64,000 bases of DNA, from contig JAEZHI010000004.1 of the NCBI GenBank assembly GCA_023436885.1, positions 1-64,000 on the forward strand, written 5' to 3'. Shown here in pieces: positions 52,841-61,479 of this stretch (the stretch's first letter is position 1; every line of letters begins with the position of its first letter). Made by a program: the position numbers and the translations under genes. Source of the DNA: Pseudomonadota bacterium (GTDB lineage: Bacteria; Pseudomonadota; Alphaproteobacteria; Rhizobiales; Pleomorphomonadaceae). The notes under the pieces were generated by a model. It did no database searches, had not been told where the DNA came from, and saw nothing but the letters and a program-made list of their open reading frames with translations.

Positions 52841-54124
52841 ATGGGAATTCGTCTTTTTTGGGCTCGCAGGGACGGCAACGTGGCAATGGCTTTTGCCTTT
52901 TGTCTCATCCCTTTGCTAGTTGGCATCGGAGCGGCGGTTGATTATGCGCGGCTGGCCGACGCGCGCGAGATCATGCAAAATTCCCTGGATGCTACGGTTC
53001 TCGCCCTCTCGTCGGAAGCTCCGAAGCTGACCGCTGATCAGCTCAATACACGGGCGTCCGAAGTGTTCGGGGTGAACTTTTCGTCGATAAAGGCGAACAA
53101 TGTGAACGTATCGGCTACTTTCACGAAAGCCAATGGCGCAGTGATCGCCGCTACGGCGACCGGAACAGTACCAATGACATTCATGGGGCTGGTTGGCATC
53201 TCGTCGCAGACGCTGACCGTTCAGTCCAAGTCTGCTTGGTCATCGAAACGTCTGCGCGTGGCTCTCGCTCTGGATAATACCGGATCGATGGCGGACAACG
53301 GCAAAATGGATGCTCTAAAAACCGCGACGAAGAACCTGCTGAAAAAGCTTCAGGGGTCATCGACAACTACGGGGGATGTTTTTGTTTCCATTGTGCCATT
53401 CAACAAGGATGTTAACGTAGGAACTGGTTTGTCGTCTTTCGTATCGTGGATCAAGAGCGGCAGAGTTTGTGTTTGGGTAACGACGAACAGGCGCACTGGG
53501 CAAGGATACTACAACTGTTACAATGACGTACTCTGGCCGCAGAGTAAGTCGAAGAGTAGCTGGGGTGGTTGCGTTTCGGATCGCGACCAAGATTTGGATG
53601 TCTCGGTGGCTGTCCCGACAGGAGAGGCCAGCTATTATCCTGCTGAAGATTACTCCACTTGTGGCCCGAAGCTCACTCCAATGACAAACGACTGGACGGT
53701 CTTAAATAATGCAGTCGACGCGATGACTCCGAATGGCGCAACGAACCAGACCATTGGTCTCGTTTGGGCGTGGCAATCGCTGAAATCAACTTCTCCGCTT
53801 AATGCGCCCACCAAAGAGGCAAACTACGATTACCAAGATGTCATCATCCTTTTGTCCGACGGTGAGAATACGATGAATCGGTTCGCCGGTGATGGAACCT
53901 CGCACACAACGGCGGTTGATGATCGCATGTCCAGGGTATGTGCCGCCGCGAAAGCGGATGGTGCAATCATTTATACAGTACTAGTTATTAGCGGAACCGA
54001 ATCCGTACTGAGGAGTTGCGCAAGTTCTACAGATAATTATTTCAATGCCTCCTCCGCAGATCAGATCATTACGAGCTTTGGCGCTATCGGGGACAAACTC
54101 TCTGCACTCCGTATCGCGCACTGA
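52841..54124 (+). CDS. TadE/TadG-like protein with von Willebrand A domain
   Basis: The 427-residue protein has an N-terminal TadE/G-type segment: DGNVAMAF, one transmembrane helix (about 17-35) and VDYARLADAREIMQNSLDATVLAL. A vWA domain follows with the metal-site motif DNTGSM (D145) and IILLSDGENTM near 345. Several cysteines lie between. Such proteins belong to Flp/Tad pilus loci, but no other tad gene is nearby. The GGAGG-GGCT-ATG ribosome site is strong. G+C appears lower than in flanking genes, suggesting acquisition or relaxed selection. Confidence 0.9.
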   Translation: MGIRLFWARRDGNVAMAFAFCLIPLLVGIGAAVDYARLADAREIMQNSLDATVLALSSEAPKLTADQLNTRASEVFGVNFSSIKANNVNVSATFTKANGAVIAATATGTVPMTFMGLVGISSQTLTVQSKSAWSSKRLRVALALDNTGSMADNGKMDALKTATKNLLKKLQGSSTTTGDVFVSIVPFNKDVNVGTGLSSFVSWIKSGRVCVWVTTNRRTGQGYYNCYNDVLWPQSKSKSSWGGCVSDRDQDLDVSVAVPTGEASYYPAEDYSTCGPKLTPMTNDWTVLNNAVDAMTPNGATNQTIGLVWAWQSLKSTSPLNAPTKEANYDYQDVIILLSDGENTMNRFAGDGTSHTTAVDDRMSRVCAAAKADGAIIYTVLVISGTESVLRSCASSTDNYFNASSADQIITSFGAIGDKLSALRIAH

Positions 54125-54284
54125 GCCGGGTCGCCGCTCCACACGTTAGCGTCTTTGCAGTTCCATAGAACCAATGGGGTGGAGGAAACGCGCGAAATAG
54201 AGTAACAGCTCGTCGCACAATGCAGGCGGCCGGTCTGGATGCTGCCTCGCTTTTGGGATGGTGCCCTAGAGAGGCTTAGTCGCG

Positions 54285-55196
54285 TTGGACTTTCGGAAGG
54301 CGAGAGAGCAGGCCAGTTTCTGGCTCGAATATGCAGGCTTGCGTGCGGTCGTCGCTTTGTTGCGCGTTGTCGGGATCGACCGTGCGTCGGCCCTTATGGG
54401 CAAGCTCTGGCGTTGGTTTGCGCCGTTCAACCCTCGCCACCGCCGGGCTCAGCTGAACATTGCGTTTGCGCTTCCCGAGCTCTCTCCCGCTCAAAGAGCG
54501 GCATGTCTTTCAGACATGTGGGAAAATCTGGGACGTACCTTTGCCGAAGGACTGCTTCTTCCCGAGATCATGCGCGGCCCGGTACGTGTGACAATGGAGA
54601 GCCAGTTCCGAGAAGATCTCCGCAGAATGGAAAACAAGGGCATCGTTTTCTGTTCACTGCATCAGGGGAACTGGGAGCTGTTGGCTGTTGGCTGCGCTCA
54701 GATCGGCAAACCGGTCGCAGGAGCCTATCGTCCGCTCAAGAATCCGCTCGCTGAAGCCTATTTTCTGTCTCGTCGCGAGACGGCATACCCAGCGGGTCTG
54801 GTCGCGGCGGGAACGTCCTCCATCCTTCGCCTTCGCTCGATTGCGCGCGGCGGGGCCGCGGTGGCCATGATGGCCGATCTGCCGGACAGGACTGGGGTCC
54901 GGGCTCCATTTTTTGGAAGCCCCTCGTTTCTTTCGAAACTGCCCGTCACGTTGGCCCGCCACCTGGATCTGCCTCTTGTAGTCGCGCGGTGCCGACGTCT
55001 AGGGGGCGCGCACTTCCTCATCGAGGGAGAGCAGCTTTCGCTATCCCACACTGACGATCCGGATGCCGACGTTGCCGACGGCACACGGGCTTTGCACGCT
55101 GTCTTCGAAAAGTGGATCAGGGACGAGCCTGGTCAGTGGATGTGGGCCACACGTAAATGGCCGGAATCTGTTGTCAAAGCCACCTCGGCGGACTGA
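54285..55196 (+). CDS. LpxL/HtrB-type acyltransferase
   Basis: The 303-residue protein belongs to the lysophospholipid/lipid A acyltransferase family. The catalytic motif HQGNWE (H126-x4-E131) is present, preceded by MENKGIVFCSL. A second block, MADLPDRTGVRAPFFG (near 202), and the C-terminal EPGQWMWATRKWP also fit. It probably adds a secondary acyl chain to lipid A or a related lipid. The start is a TTG with a purine-rich GAGAGG about ten bases upstream, so the exact start is uncertain. Confidence 0.88.
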   Translation: MDFRKAREQASFWLEYAGLRAVVALLRVVGIDRASALMGKLWRWFAPFNPRHRRAQLNIAFALPELSPAQRAACLSDMWENLGRTFAEGLLLPEIMRGPVRVTMESQFREDLRRMENKGIVFCSLHQGNWELLAVGCAQIGKPVAGAYRPLKNPLAEAYFLSRRETAYPAGLVAAGTSSILRLRSIARGGAAVAMMADLPDRTGVRAPFFGSPSFLSKLPVTLARHLDLPLVVARCRRLGGAHFLIEGEQLSLSHTDDPDADVADGTRALHAVFEKWIRDEPGQWMWATRKWPESVVKATSAD

Positions 55197-55264
55197 CGGT
55201 GTTCATCTGACATTCATGTCAAATCTTTGAATCGACAAGCTTTTGCCTGCTTCTTTCCGATTGA

Positions 55265-55300
55265 AGCCTCATTGGCCGGACATACTCCGGAACCGAGGCT
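55265..55300. other. Hairpin upstream of the OmpA-family gene
   Basis: AGCCTC / GAGGCT forms an outer stem and CCGGA / TCCGG an inner stem with a CATAC loop, 108 bases ahead of the ompA-like start. There is no T-run. It may be a leader structure or a weak terminator of the acyltransferase gene. Confidence 0.4.
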
Positions 55301-55407
55301 CGCTGTGACTTGTTTCTACGTCTCAACGTGATGGCACAGCGCGGTGGCCGAAAAAGCCGCCGACCGGGATTGATTTCCGGGAGCTCGAGGAAGGCTGGAG
55401 GTTTTTG

Positions 55408-57366
55408 ATGAATCGACTGACGAAACTGTTGCTGGCGGGCGCGCTTGTGCCGCTGTCGCAGATCGCCGCTCAGGCGGCCAGTATCGGGGATGGGGAGCTG
55501 CGCCTGGCCCAGGCCGGAGCGCCCGTCTGCCAGCCCGGAGACCCGAACTGCGTGCCGCCCGAAAAGGTTGCGCCTCCGCAGGAAAAGCGGCCGCCCGCCC
55601 AGCCAGAGCCGGCTGCTCCAAAGGAGCAGGCGCAGCCGCCGCGCCCTGCGCCCGGGCCGGAAGTTCGGCCGGAGGCTCCGGCTCCGCGCCCGGAGGTGCA
55701 GCCTGAACCGATCCCGCCCAAGCAGCAGGCCAAACCGGAGCGTCCGGCACAACGGCCTGAGGTGCGTCCTGAAGCACCATCCCCTCGGATCGAGCCCCAG
55801 CCGGAGCCTTCTGCACCCAAGCAGGAGACAAAGCCAGAGCGTCCCAAGTCTGAGGTTCGCCCAGAGCCGCCGTCGCCTCGTCCCGAGGGACAGCCGGAGC
55901 CATCCGCTCCGAAACAGGAAATCAAGCCGGAGCACCCAAAACCCGAGGCTCCGGCCGCAGGCCCAGCACCTCAGCCCGAGCCCCTGGCGCCAAAGCAACA
56001 GGCTAAGCCAGAAAACCCCAGGGAGCCGCAAGGGCGTCCAGAGCCAACAACTCCGGCGCCTGGAACTGCGCCCAACTTAGCGAATCCTGCCCAGAAGGCC
56101 CAACCTGAACGTCCTGCGTCGAAGCCCGGCGCAGAGTCGGATCGGCCGACCACTCCGTCAAATGTTGAAAATCCGAAGCCGGTACCGCCTCCGGCGCCTC
56201 AGCCCGGCGAAGCGCCGAAGCCTCCCGTGCCGCCAGTTCCCGCGCCCGATGGGGGCGCACCGAAGGCGACAACGCCCGACATCGGAGGGCCCGGTACCCC
56301 GCCGCCACCGCCGGCACAGCCCGGAGACCAACCGCCATTGCCGCCTGACCTTGCTGGCAAGCAGGCACCGCCTCCACCGGCGTTGATCGAAAAGCTGGGC
56401 AATCCCGGTGCAGCCGCTGCCCAGGCAATTGATCAGAGCGTCGGACAGAAGGCCAGCAATATCCGCGATATTCAGCGTGAGCGCCGCGTGATCAGTAATG
56501 AGGACGGCGTGCGTGTCACGGTGGAGCCGGGTGGTCGCGTCATCGTCCAAAGCGGGGATGAGGCGGTGATCCGCCACGACGATCGTGCTCGTTTTGATCG
56601 CGATGGCCGAGATTTTCGCGAGCGGCAGACCCGTGACGGCGGCAGGGAAGTGGTTGTCAACACGCGTGACGGCGGCGAGGTTCGAACGCTCTACGATCCC
56701 AATGGGATGATGGTTCAGCGTGAGCGTCGCGACCGCGATGGCAATGTCTACGTGCTGTTCGACAACCGAGGCTATGGTCCGGGACCGGTGGATCAGCCCG
56801 AGTGGCAGCAACCGATCGTGCGCCTGCCGCCGCCCGTCTATGAACTGCCAAGGGAACGCTATCGCGTTGAAATGCGCTCGGCTCCGCCTCGCTATGTTGA
56901 GGAGGCACTGACCGCGCCGCCGATTGTCGAGGTGCAGCCCCGCTACACCCTCGACCAGGTGATCTACAGCCCCGATCTTCGCGAGCGGGTCAGGTCGGTG
57001 GACCTTGACACGATTACCTTCCCGACCGGGGCATGGATGATCGAGCAGAGCGAGATCCCGAGCCTCGATGCCGTGGCCAGGGGCATCGGTGACGCCCTTC
57101 GCCGGAATCCCAACGAAGTCTTCCTCGTCGAAGGCTACACGGATGCGGTCGGTTCCGTCGTGGACAACCTCTCGCTGTCCGACCGGCGTGCCGAATCTGT
57201 CGCCAATGTGCTGACCGATCATTATGGTATCCCGCCGGAAAATCTGGTTACGCAGGGCTATGGCGAGAGTTACCTGAAGGTCCCGACGGAAGGTTCGGAG
57301 CGCGCCAACCGCCGTGTCACCGTGCGGCGCATCACGCCGTTGCTTGCAACGAAGGGCCAGCAGTGA
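55408..57366 (+). CDS. OmpA-family protein with proline-rich repeats
   Basis: The 652-residue protein has a signal peptide (cleavage near AAQAA, residue 24), then a very Pro/Glu/Lys-rich region (about 40-320) containing four degenerate repeats of roughly 30 residues (84-204). A middle domain rich in DRDGR-type motifs (about 345-470) follows, then a C-terminal OmpA peptidoglycan-binding domain (about 550-640, VEGYTDAVGSVVDNLSLSDRRAESVANVL). It should span the periplasm and hold peptidoglycan, with the Pro-rich part as an extended spacer. The ATG follows GGAGGTTTTTG. Confidence 0.93.
   Translation: MNRLTKLLLAGALVPLSQIAAQAASIGDGELRLAQAGAPVCQPGDPNCVPPEKVAPPQEKRPPAQPEPAAPKEQAQPPRPAPGPEVRPEAPAPRPEVQPEPIPPKQQAKPERPAQRPEVRPEAPSPRIEPQPEPSAPKQETKPERPKSEVRPEPPSPRPEGQPEPSAPKQEIKPEHPKPEAPAAGPAPQPEPLAPKQQAKPENPREPQGRPEPTTPAPGTAPNLANPAQKAQPERPASKPGAESDRPTTPSNVENPKPVPPPAPQPGEAPKPPVPPVPAPDGGAPKATTPDIGGPGTPPPPPAQPGDQPPLPPDLAGKQAPPPPALIEKLGNPGAAAAQAIDQSVGQKASNIRDIQRERRVISNEDGVRVTVEPGGRVIVQSGDEAVIRHDDRARFDRDGRDFRERQTRDGGREVVVNTRDGGEVRTLYDPNGMMVQRERRDRDGNVYVLFDNRGYGPGPVDQPEWQQPIVRLPPPVYELPRERYRVEMRSAPPRYVEEALTAPPIVEVQPRYTLDQVIYSPDLRERVRSVDLDTITFPTGAWMIEQSEIPSLDAVARGIGDALRRNPNEVFLVEGYTDAVGSVVDNLSLSDRRAESVANVLTDHYGIPPENLVTQGYGESYLKVPTEGSERANRRVTVRRITPLLATKGQQ
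55657..56019 (+). repeat. Degenerate ~31-33-codon repeats in the OmpA-family gene
   Basis: Four tandem units begin PEVRPEAPAP, PEVRPEAPSP, SEVRPEPPSP and PEAPAAGPAP, and each ends KQ(Q/E)xKPExP. They encode the proline-rich spacer. Units 2 and 3 are the most alike. Confidence 0.75.
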
Positions 57367-57400
57367 GGCGATTGCCGCTCGAGCGTGTTGTCGGCTAAAA

Positions 57401-57440
57401 GGAGGCCCCGTCCCGTGTGGACGGGGTCTCCGTGTTTTAT
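57401..57440 (+). terminator. Rho-independent terminator of the OmpA-family gene
   Basis: GGAGGCCCCGTCC, a CGTGT loop and GGACGGGGTCTCC pair over 13 bp with one G-T pair, followed by GTGTTTTA. It lies 34 bases after the stop codon. Confidence 0.82.
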
Positions 57441-57484
57441 TGGCTCCCGCTCGGACGCTCGCTTTGCCAAATCGTTTTGTCGCC

Positions 57485-58204
57485 ATGGTTGGCAGTCATC
57501 CCCGCCAACTTACCTTGGCTGCCGTCGTGCTTATGGCTGCGATCGGCTGGCTGTGGCTGACGGCAATGGTCTGGAACGGGGATATGCCCGAAGCTCTGAT
57601 GCCGGCCATGGGAAAAGGCTTCGGCGCGGGCTACGTCGCGATGGTCCTGGTCATGTGGGTGGCAATGGTGTTCGCCATGATGATCCCGACCGCGGCTCCG
57701 ACGTTCCATGCCTACGCGGATGTTGCGAGGAGCCGGACGTTCGCGCTGATTGCAGGTTATACGTCAGTCTGGCTGGTGATTTCGCTGATTGCAGCGGCTT
57801 TCCAGGTCTGGCTCATTTACTTGGGTGCCATGGCGCCGCACATGGCGCCCGCTGGTTCGGCCCTGTCGGCATCCATCATGCTCGCCGCCGGGATCTACCA
57901 GTTCACACCGCTCAAGTGGGCTTGTCTGATACGCTGTCGCAATCCGCGCACAGCCGACGTCATGGTCGGGGCGGGGGCTGCATTTCGCATTGGCATCGAA
58001 GAAGGGCTGGCCTGCCTGGGGTGTTGCTGGGCAATGATGGCAGTCATGTTTGCGGCCGGCCTGATGAATTTGGCAGCGATGGCGCTGCTCGGCGCTGTTA
58101 TGGGTATCGAAAAGCTCGTTAATGGCGTGAGGACCACGTATTTCCTCGGAGTTTTGCTCATTCTTGCTGCTGTCATCTTGGCGAGCGGCCTTGTGATCGG
58201 GTAG
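57485..58204 (+). CDS. DUF2182 integral membrane protein
   Basis: The 239-residue protein has about six hydrophobic helices and the DUF2182 signature: MWVAMVFAMMIPTAAP (about 58-73), QFTPLKWACLIRCRNP (about 138-153) and EEGLACLGCCWAMM (about 174-187). The Met- and Cys-rich segments suggest metal, perhaps copper, binding in the membrane; the family has no proven function here. The ATG lacks a clear ribosome site, and upstream in-frame TTG codons are alternatives. Confidence 0.82.
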   Translation: MVGSHPRQLTLAAVVLMAAIGWLWLTAMVWNGDMPEALMPAMGKGFGAGYVAMVLVMWVAMVFAMMIPTAAPTFHAYADVARSRTFALIAGYTSVWLVISLIAAAFQVWLIYLGAMAPHMAPAGSALSASIMLAAGIYQFTPLKWACLIRCRNPRTADVMVGAGAAFRIGIEEGLACLGCCWAMMAVMFAAGLMNLAAMALLGAVMGIEKLVNGVRTTYFLGVLLILAAVILASGLVIG

Positions 58205-58344
58205 ATTGTCGCCAGATGTAACCATCCTGTAGGATCGGTAGGGTTTTGGGCGATGATTTTTTGGGCTCCGTCGGACGACGTGTTTCGTCCGTTCATGATG
58301 GCTCGCAGCCCGGCCGTCGGTTCGGACGAGAGGAACGGCGTGCA

Positions 58345-59079
58345 ATGACGGAACTGACGCTTGTGGGCAGACATCAGAATGCGTTGATCGCCCTTGCCGT
58401 CCATGCCTTCACGGCCAGCGGTATCGTTCTGGCCATGCTCGCGGCCTTCGCGGCTTACAATCTCGACTGGCCTGCCTTCTTCATGTGGTTAGGACTGGCG
58501 CTGGTCGTTGACGGTGTCGACGGGCCGATTGCCCGCAAGGTCTCGGTCGAAAGCCGTTTGCCGACGTTCTCGGGAGCTGCCCTCGACTTCGTTGTCGACT
58601 ACGTAACCTACGTTTTCCTGCCGGCCCTCGCTGTGGCGACAGCCGGCTTCACCTCGATCCCCATAGCGCTCGCGCTCGCCGGTATCATCGTGTTCACGTC
58701 GGCCATGTACTACGGCGACACGCGCATGAAGATGAAGAACAACGCCTTCCGCGGCTTTCCGGTGGTTTGGAACGGCGTCGTCTTTCTCTATTTCGTATTC
58801 GACCTCAACCAATACGTTGTCATCGGGATCACGTTGGCGCTGTCGGTCCTCACGTTTGCGCCAATTGCCTTCGTGCATCCGGTTCGGGTGGAAAAATGGC
58901 GCCCGGTGACGCTTGCGGTGACGCTCGCCTGGTTCCTGTTCGCGGGCGCTGCCCTTGCCTGGAGGCTGAATCCTCCGATGGGTGTTGAGATCGGTCTGGC
59001 GCTTTCGACAGCCTATTTGGCTCTAGTCGCCGCGGTACAACAGCTAATTGAGAAATTCTTCGGCGCGAAGTCGGTATGA
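58345..59079 (+). CDS. pcs: Phosphatidylcholine synthase
   Basis: The 244-residue membrane enzyme condenses CDP-diacylglycerol with choline. The CDP-alcohol phosphotransferase motif is present as DGVDGPIAR with GAALDFVVD further on (about 54-85; the DG-x2-AR...G-x3-D-x3-D pattern). The FVVDYVTYVFLPA and MKMKNNAFRGFPVVWN segments are typical of bacterial Pcs. About seven helices are visible. Phosphatidylcholine made this way is common in Rhizobiales. The ATG has AGGAACGGCGTGCA before it. Confidence 0.93.
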   Translation: MTELTLVGRHQNALIALAVHAFTASGIVLAMLAAFAAYNLDWPAFFMWLGLALVVDGVDGPIARKVSVESRLPTFSGAALDFVVDYVTYVFLPALAVATAGFTSIPIALALAGIIVFTSAMYYGDTRMKMKNNAFRGFPVVWNGVVFLYFVFDLNQYVVIGITLALSVLTFAPIAFVHPVRVEKWRPVTLAVTLAWFLFAGAALAWRLNPPMGVEIGLALSTAYLALVAAVQQLIEKFFGAKSV

Positions 59080-59103
59080 CGTCTTGAAATGTTGTCACTT
59101 CAT

Positions 59104-59139
59104 CCCAGATAAGGCCCTGATATAACGGCCATATCTGGG
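59104..59139 (+). promoter_or_regulatory. Leader hairpin covering the terC ribosome-binding region
   Basis: CCCAGATA pairs with TATCTGGG, and GGCC with GGCC, giving 12 bp with one A-A mismatch and a 10-base AT-rich loop. The stem ends two bases before the terC ATG and includes the only G-rich Shine-Dalgarno-like sequence (TGGGG). It could regulate translation; as DNA it could be an operator. It does not match the manganese (yybP-ykoY) riboswitch as I remember it. Confidence 0.55.
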
Positions 59140-59141
59140 GA

Positions 59142-59888
59142 ATGACCGCTTCCATGCTTGATCTCATCTTTAACGCCAATGCTTGGGCGAGCCTCCTGAC
59201 CCTCATGGTGATGGAGATCGTGCTCGGCATCGATAATCTCGTTTTCATTTCGGTTTTAACAAGCCGCCTGCCGACGGAGTCGGCACGCAAAGCCCGCGCA
59301 CTCGGGCTGTCCATGGCACTGGTGTTCCGTATTCTTCTGTTGATCACCCTGTCATGGTTGATCGGCTTGACCGCTCCCGTATTCACCCTTTTCGAACATG
59401 GATTCTCCTGGCGGGACCTGATCCTGCTCGCCGGCGGATTGTTCCTTCTCTACAAGGCGACGCATGAAATTCATGCCGGCATCGAGGGGGAAGAGGACGA
59501 GAGCGGCAATGCGGTACACGCCGCTTTCGGGGCTACTGTCGCTCAGATCATCGCTATCGATATCGTCTTTTCGATCGATAGCATCATCACCGCGATTGGC
59601 ATGGCCGAGCATGTGCCAGTGATGATTCTTGCGGTCGTGATTGCCATGGTCATCATGTTCATTGCATCCGAACCGATCTCCAAGTTCATTCACGACCACC
59701 CCACCACCAAGATGCTGGCGCTGTCTTTCTTGCTCCTCATCGGTGTATCGCTGGTGGCCGATGGTATCGGTTTCCACGTGCCGCGTGCCTACATCTATTT
59801 CGCCATGGCCTTCTCGGCCGGTGTCGAAATGATCAACATCTTGGCCGGGCGCAGGCGCCGCAAGGCCAAAGCCAAAGTGCATGCCTGA
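59142..59888 (+). CDS. TerC-family membrane protein, probable metal exporter
   Basis: The 248-residue protein has seven to eight helices and the TerC motifs EIVLGIDNLVFISVLTSRLP (about 25-44) and IDIVFSIDSIITAIGM (about 139-154). The paired acidic residues are thought to bind metal. TerC/Alx/MeeY-type proteins export manganese; calling that here is inference. The C-terminus is Arg/Lys-rich. The ATG lies two bases after a strong hairpin; an ATG four codons later (59154) is an alternative with the G-run 13 bases away. Confidence 0.92.
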   Translation: MTASMLDLIFNANAWASLLTLMVMEIVLGIDNLVFISVLTSRLPTESARKARALGLSMALVFRILLLITLSWLIGLTAPVFTLFEHGFSWRDLILLAGGLFLLYKATHEIHAGIEGEEDESGNAVHAAFGATVAQIIAIDIVFSIDSIITAIGMAEHVPVMILAVVIAMVIMFIASEPISKFIHDHPTTKMLALSFLLLIGVSLVADGIGFHVPRAYIYFAMAFSAGVEMINILAGRRRRKAKAKVHA

Positions 59889-60113
59889 CACCAACCGGCC
59901 GACTGAAGCTCGTGGGCGGCGGGGCATCTCGCCGTCCTTTGTCATGGGCTACCGTCGCGGCTTGGTCTCGACATCGTGACGTAAGTCGGCGGCCCACCCA
60001 CTGATTTCGCTTGGGTTCTAGATCGTTTCAGGCTACCCCTTTTGTTTAGGTGGCGCCTCGTCGGCGTTTTTCGACGTTCATGGGTCGCCTCGCTTCATCA
60101 CGGGTATTGACCG

Positions 60114-61418
60114 ATGAGCACCACCGATATCGCCAAACGGGTTCATGACCATAATTGGAAACTTGACCCGATCATTCGCAGTCTGCTCGATACGGACATC
60201 TACAAGTTTCTGATGCAGCAGCTGATCTGGAAGCGTTATCGCGACGTCGATGTCACGTTCTCGCTGATCAATCGCACGCACAGCATTCGCCTCGCCGACG
60301 ATATCGACGAAGGCGAGCTGCGAGCACAGCTCGACTATGCTCGCTCATTGCGACTGGGCAAGAAGGAATGGATCTGGCTGGCTGGTAATACATTCTACGG
60401 TAAACGCCAGATCTTCGCTCCCGAGTATCTCGAGTTCCTTCGCGATTTCCAACTTCCGCCCTACAAGCTGAGCAAGGCAGACGGGCAATACCAGCTTGAG
60501 TTTCACGGTCCCTGGACCCACACGACCATGTGGGAGATTCCAGCGCTCGCCATCATCAATGAACTGCGGTCACGCTCGGTCATGAAGACCATGCGCCGCT
60601 TCGAGCTCGACGTGCTCTATGCGCGAGCCAAGGCCAAGCTCTGGAGCAAGGTCGAGCGGTTGCGCGCCTTCCCTGACATCAAGATAGCTGACTTCGGCAC
60701 ACGGCGCCGCCATTCGCATCTCTGGCAGGATTGGTGCGTCAATGCGCTGAAGGAAGGGCTTGGCCCAGCCTTTATCGGCACCTCCAATGTTCTGATGGCC
60801 ATGAAAAGCGATCTTGAAGCCATCGGTACGAATGCCCATGAGCTCCCGATGGCCATGGCTGCTCTTTCAAAGACAGAGGATGAAATGCGTCACGCGCCCT
60901 ATCGCGTGCTGCGCGACTGGCAGGAGCTCTACGACGGCAATCTCCTGGTCGTTCTGCCCGATGCCTTCGGCACGGCTTCCTTCCTTCGGGAGGCACCCGA
61001 TTGGGTCGCAGACTGGAAGGGGTTCAGGCCCGACAGTGCCGACCCCGTCGATGGTGGCGAGGAGATCATCGCCTGGTGGAAAGAGAAAGGTGAGGACCCG
61101 CGCGACAAGCTGATCGTTTTCTCCGACGGTCTCGACGTTGAAGAGATCGAGCGCGTCTACACCCACTTTCGCGGTCGCGTGCACATGAGCTTTGGCTGGG
61201 GAACCAATCTCACCAACGATTTCCAGGATTGCGCGCCACAGCCCACCGATGACTTCGATGCGATATCGCTGGTCTGCAAGGTGACGCAGGTCAACGGACA
61301 TCCGGCGGTGAAGCTTTCGGACAATCCGGAGAAGGCGACTGGCGATCCGGCAGAGATTGCCCGCTACCTCCGCGTCTTTGGCGAGGCGGGGCGCGTCAAA
61401 CGACCGGTTCTCGTATAG
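60114..61418 (+). CDS. pncB: Nicotinate phosphoribosyltransferase
   Basis: The 434-residue enzyme makes nicotinate mononucleotide from nicotinate and PRPP in the Preiss-Handler NAD salvage route. It has the N-terminal SLLDTDIYKFLMQQ, the FGTRRRHSHLWQ catalytic His segment (near 198-209), FIGTSNVLMA, and C-terminal FSDGLDVEEI and FGWGTNLTNDF phosphoribosyl-binding motifs. The length is normal. It ends just before a strong terminator. Confidence 0.96.
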   Translation: MSTTDIAKRVHDHNWKLDPIIRSLLDTDIYKFLMQQLIWKRYRDVDVTFSLINRTHSIRLADDIDEGELRAQLDYARSLRLGKKEWIWLAGNTFYGKRQIFAPEYLEFLRDFQLPPYKLSKADGQYQLEFHGPWTHTTMWEIPALAIINELRSRSVMKTMRRFELDVLYARAKAKLWSKVERLRAFPDIKIADFGTRRRHSHLWQDWCVNALKEGLGPAFIGTSNVLMAMKSDLEAIGTNAHELPMAMAALSKTEDEMRHAPYRVLRDWQELYDGNLLVVLPDAFGTASFLREAPDWVADWKGFRPDSADPVDGGEEIIAWWKEKGEDPRDKLIVFSDGLDVEEIERVYTHFRGRVHMSFGWGTNLTNDFQDCAPQPTDDFDAISLVCKVTQVNGHPAVKLSDNPEKATGDPAEIARYLRVFGEAGRVKRPVLV

Positions 61419-61424
61419 AATGAC

Positions 61425-61452
61425 AACGCCGCCCGAGAGGGCGGCGTTTTTG
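61425..61452. terminator. Rho-independent terminator between pncB and accC
   Basis: AACGCCGCCC, a GAGA loop and GGGCGGCGTT form a perfect 10-bp stem followed by TTT. It lies between convergent genes and probably terminates pncB. Confidence 0.9.
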
Positions 61453-61479
61453 TAAGTCAGTGCTTACTTACTTTTTTGG

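Noticed and set aside
59080..59141. Manganese riboswitch (yybP-ykoY) ahead of terC
   Set aside because: Only 62 bases separate pcs from terC, with a single simple hairpin; the multi-helix riboswitch with its conserved loops is not visible.
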